This document shows positions 5,400 through 6,643 of a stretch of 6,643 nucleotides of DNA, piece after piece; the stretch's first letter is position 1; the number at the start of each line of letters is the position of its first letter. The notes below the pieces were generated by a model, which was not told where the DNA came from, did not search any database, and saw only the letters and a list, made by a program, of their open reading frames with translations. The position numbers and the translations under genes were made by a program. The DNA lies in contig CAMPBN010000061.1 of the NCBI GenBank assembly GCA_946638265.1, positions 1 through 6,643 on the forward strand, read 5' to 3'. Source of the stretch: an uncultured Bacillota bacterium (GTDB lineage: Bacteria > Bacillota > Clostridia > Peptostreptococcales > Anaerovoracaceae).

Positions 5400-6643
5400 A
5401 TGAATCTGAAAGAACTTGAAACAGGAAAGTCTGCCGTCATCGAGGCGGTGGGCGGAGAGGGAGTGCTGAGACAGCATTTCCTGGATATGGGTGTGATCCC
5501 CGGCGCGGAGATCACGCTGGTAAAATATGCGCCTATGGGAGACCCTGCGGAGTACAGACTGCAGGGCTACGAACTGACGCTGCGCCTTGCGGACGCGGAG
5601 AAGATTGAAATTCGTCCATTGGAAAAAGCAGCGGAAAAGACAGCTCCGAAAAAGCCGGCTACCGCAGAACATCCGGGCCTTGGCGAAGGCGGCAAATACC
5701 ACGACAAAAAAGGAGAAAAGCCGCTGCCGGCCGGTACAGTGCTTACCTTCGCTCTTGCAGGAAACCAGAATAGCGGTAAGACTACGCTTTTCAACCAGCT
5801 TACGGGCTCAAGCCAGAGAGTGGGGAATTTCCCGGGCGTTACGGTGGAAAGAAAGAGCGGTCAGATCAGAAACCACCCGGATACGGAAGTGGTGGACCTG
5901 CCGGGGCTGTATTCCTTATCCCCATATACCAGCGAGGAAATCGTATCCCGCGAATATATTCTGAAAGACAAGCCTCTGGGCATTATCAATATTGCAGACG
6001 CCACAAATCTTGAGCGAAATCTCTACCTGACCATGCAGCTGATGGAGCTGGAAGTGCCGATGGTGCTGGCGCTCAACATGATGGACGAGGTTCGCGGCAA
6101 CGGCGGCTCCATTCTGATCAACGAGATGGAAGAGATGCTGGGTATCCCTGTGGTACCGATTTCAGCTGCCAAAAACGAAGGCGTGGACGAGCTGGTGAGT
6201 CACGCTCTGCATGTGGCCAAATACCAGGAAAGACCTGCGCGCACCGACTTTTGCGAGGAAAGTGAGCGGGGAGGTGCGGTACACCGCTGCCTGCACGGCA
6301 TCATGCACCTGATCGAAGACCATGCAAAGAAAGCGGGCATTCCGGTGCGTTTTGCGGCCACCAAGTTGGCGGAAGGCGACGAGCTCATCAGAAAAGAGCT
6401 GCAGCTTGAAGAAAACGAAATAAATTTTGTGGAAAAAATCGTAGAACAGATGGAGAGAGAAAGCGGACTGGACAGGTCTGCCGCCATCGCGGATATGCGT
6501 TTTTCATTTATCATGAAACTGGCGGAAGCCTGCATCATCCGGCCTGACGAAAGCAAGGAACGGGAACGCAGCCGCCGGACAGACTCGGGGCTGACCGGCA
6601 AATTCACAGCCATTCCGGCGTTCGTCGGCATCATGGCTCTGGT
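5400..6643 (+). CDS. feoB: FeoA-FeoB fusion, ferrous iron transporter (3' end outside window)
   Basis: FeoB is the membrane permease for Fe2+, with a cytoplasmic GTPase domain; FeoA is its small SH3-like partner, here fused at the N-terminus. The first 414 residues are present. FeoA spans about 1-74, with the LDMGVIPGAEI turn (28-38). A charged linker (75-112) contains HPGLGEGGKYH (91-101). The GTPase domain (about 115-275) is complete: G1 GNQNSGKTT (121-129), G2 T148 in NFPGVTVE, G3 DLPG (166-169), G4 NMMD (226-229), G5 SAAK (255-258). A helical domain follows (about 280-385). LTGKFTAIPAFVGIMAL (398-414) starts the first membrane segment, so the transport pore is beyond the window. The ATG at 5400 is chosen because FeoA homology starts at once, but its ribosome binding site is weak: GGA at 5392-5394 with 5 nt spacing. 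It is divergent from the lipoprotein gene, behind its own extended -10 promoter. Confidence 0.95.
   Translation, partial: MNLKELETGKSAVIEAVGGEGVLRQHFLDMGVIPGAEITLVKYAPMGDPAEYRLQGYELTLRLADAEKIEIRPLEKAAEKTAPKKPATAEHPGLGEGGKYHDKKGEKPLPAGTVLTFALAGNQNSGKTTLFNQLTGSSQRVGNFPGVTVERKSGQIRNHPDTEVVDLPGLYSLSPYTSEEIVSREYILKDKPLGIINIADATNLERNLYLTMQLMELEVPMVLALNMMDEVRGNGGSILINEMEEMLGIPVVPISAAKNEGVDELVSHALHVAKYQERPARTDFCEESERGGAVHRCLHGIMHLIEDHAKKAGIPVRFAATKLAEGDELIRKELQLEENEINFVEKIVEQMERESGLDRSAAIADMRFSFIMKLAEACIIRPDESKERERSRRTDSGLTGKFTAIPAFVGIMAL

Noticed and set aside
5235..5702. Upstream extension of the lipoprotein frame by 156 codons
   Set aside because: It overlaps feoAB antisense, would bury the signal peptide inside the protein, and the GGGAG at 5240-5244 marks the real start.
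5587..5964. Plus-strand open frame of 125 codons inside feoAB
   Set aside because: Arg-rich shadow of the FeoB GTPase region, whose own frame carries all G motifs without interruption.
6200..6634. Minus-strand open frame of 144 codons at the right end
   Set aside because: Ser-rich antisense shadow of the FeoB helical domain, with no family features.

Overview
The window looks like a stretch of bacterial chromosome, most likely from a member of Bacillota, class Clostridia, with base composition near 50% GC by eye. The clues are the long fungal-type threonine synthase, the clostridial-looking aspartokinase C-terminus, strong GGGAGG/GGAG ribosome binding sites, and a FeoA-FeoB fusion. Placement below class is not supported by the sequence alone. 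There is no sign of transposons, phage, CRISPR, rRNA or tRNA.

Positions 2-4313, plus strand, hold a threonine biosynthesis operon in the order aspartokinase (C-terminal part only; the gene starts before the window), asd, thrC, thrB. Together they carry aspartate to aspartyl phosphate and aspartate semialdehyde, then homoserine to phosphohomoserine and threonine. Homoserine dehydrogenase (hom), needed between Asd and ThrB, is not in the window. The spacers are 84, 73 and 42 bp. Each can fold a small hairpin upstream of the next ribosome binding site, and none contains a convincing promoter. The operon probably ends at a hairpin plus U-rich tail at 4382-4429, which lies inside the 3' coding end of the opposing gene.

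Positions 4344-5234, minus strand, encode a predicted lipoprotein with a GH114/TM1410-like TIM-barrel glycosidase domain. It converges on thrB with only 30 bp between the stop codons and has no obvious functional link to its neighbours.

Positions 5235-5399 are a divergent intergenic region. It contains a consensus extended -10 element for the rightward gene, flanked by three copies of CGGGAA/TTCCCG, two of which form a 14-bp palindrome at the predicted transcription start. This is a candidate operator.

Positions 5400-6643, plus strand and cut by the window end, encode a FeoA-FeoB fusion: the FeoA domain, a Gly/His-containing linker, the complete GTPase domain, the helical regulatory domain and the start of the first membrane segment of a ferrous iron transporter.

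The gene content is ordinary housekeeping metabolism and iron uptake. The points worth a second look are the embedded terminator, the repeat array at the feo promoter and the orphan secreted glycosidase. I see no clear candidate for a new multi-gene system.
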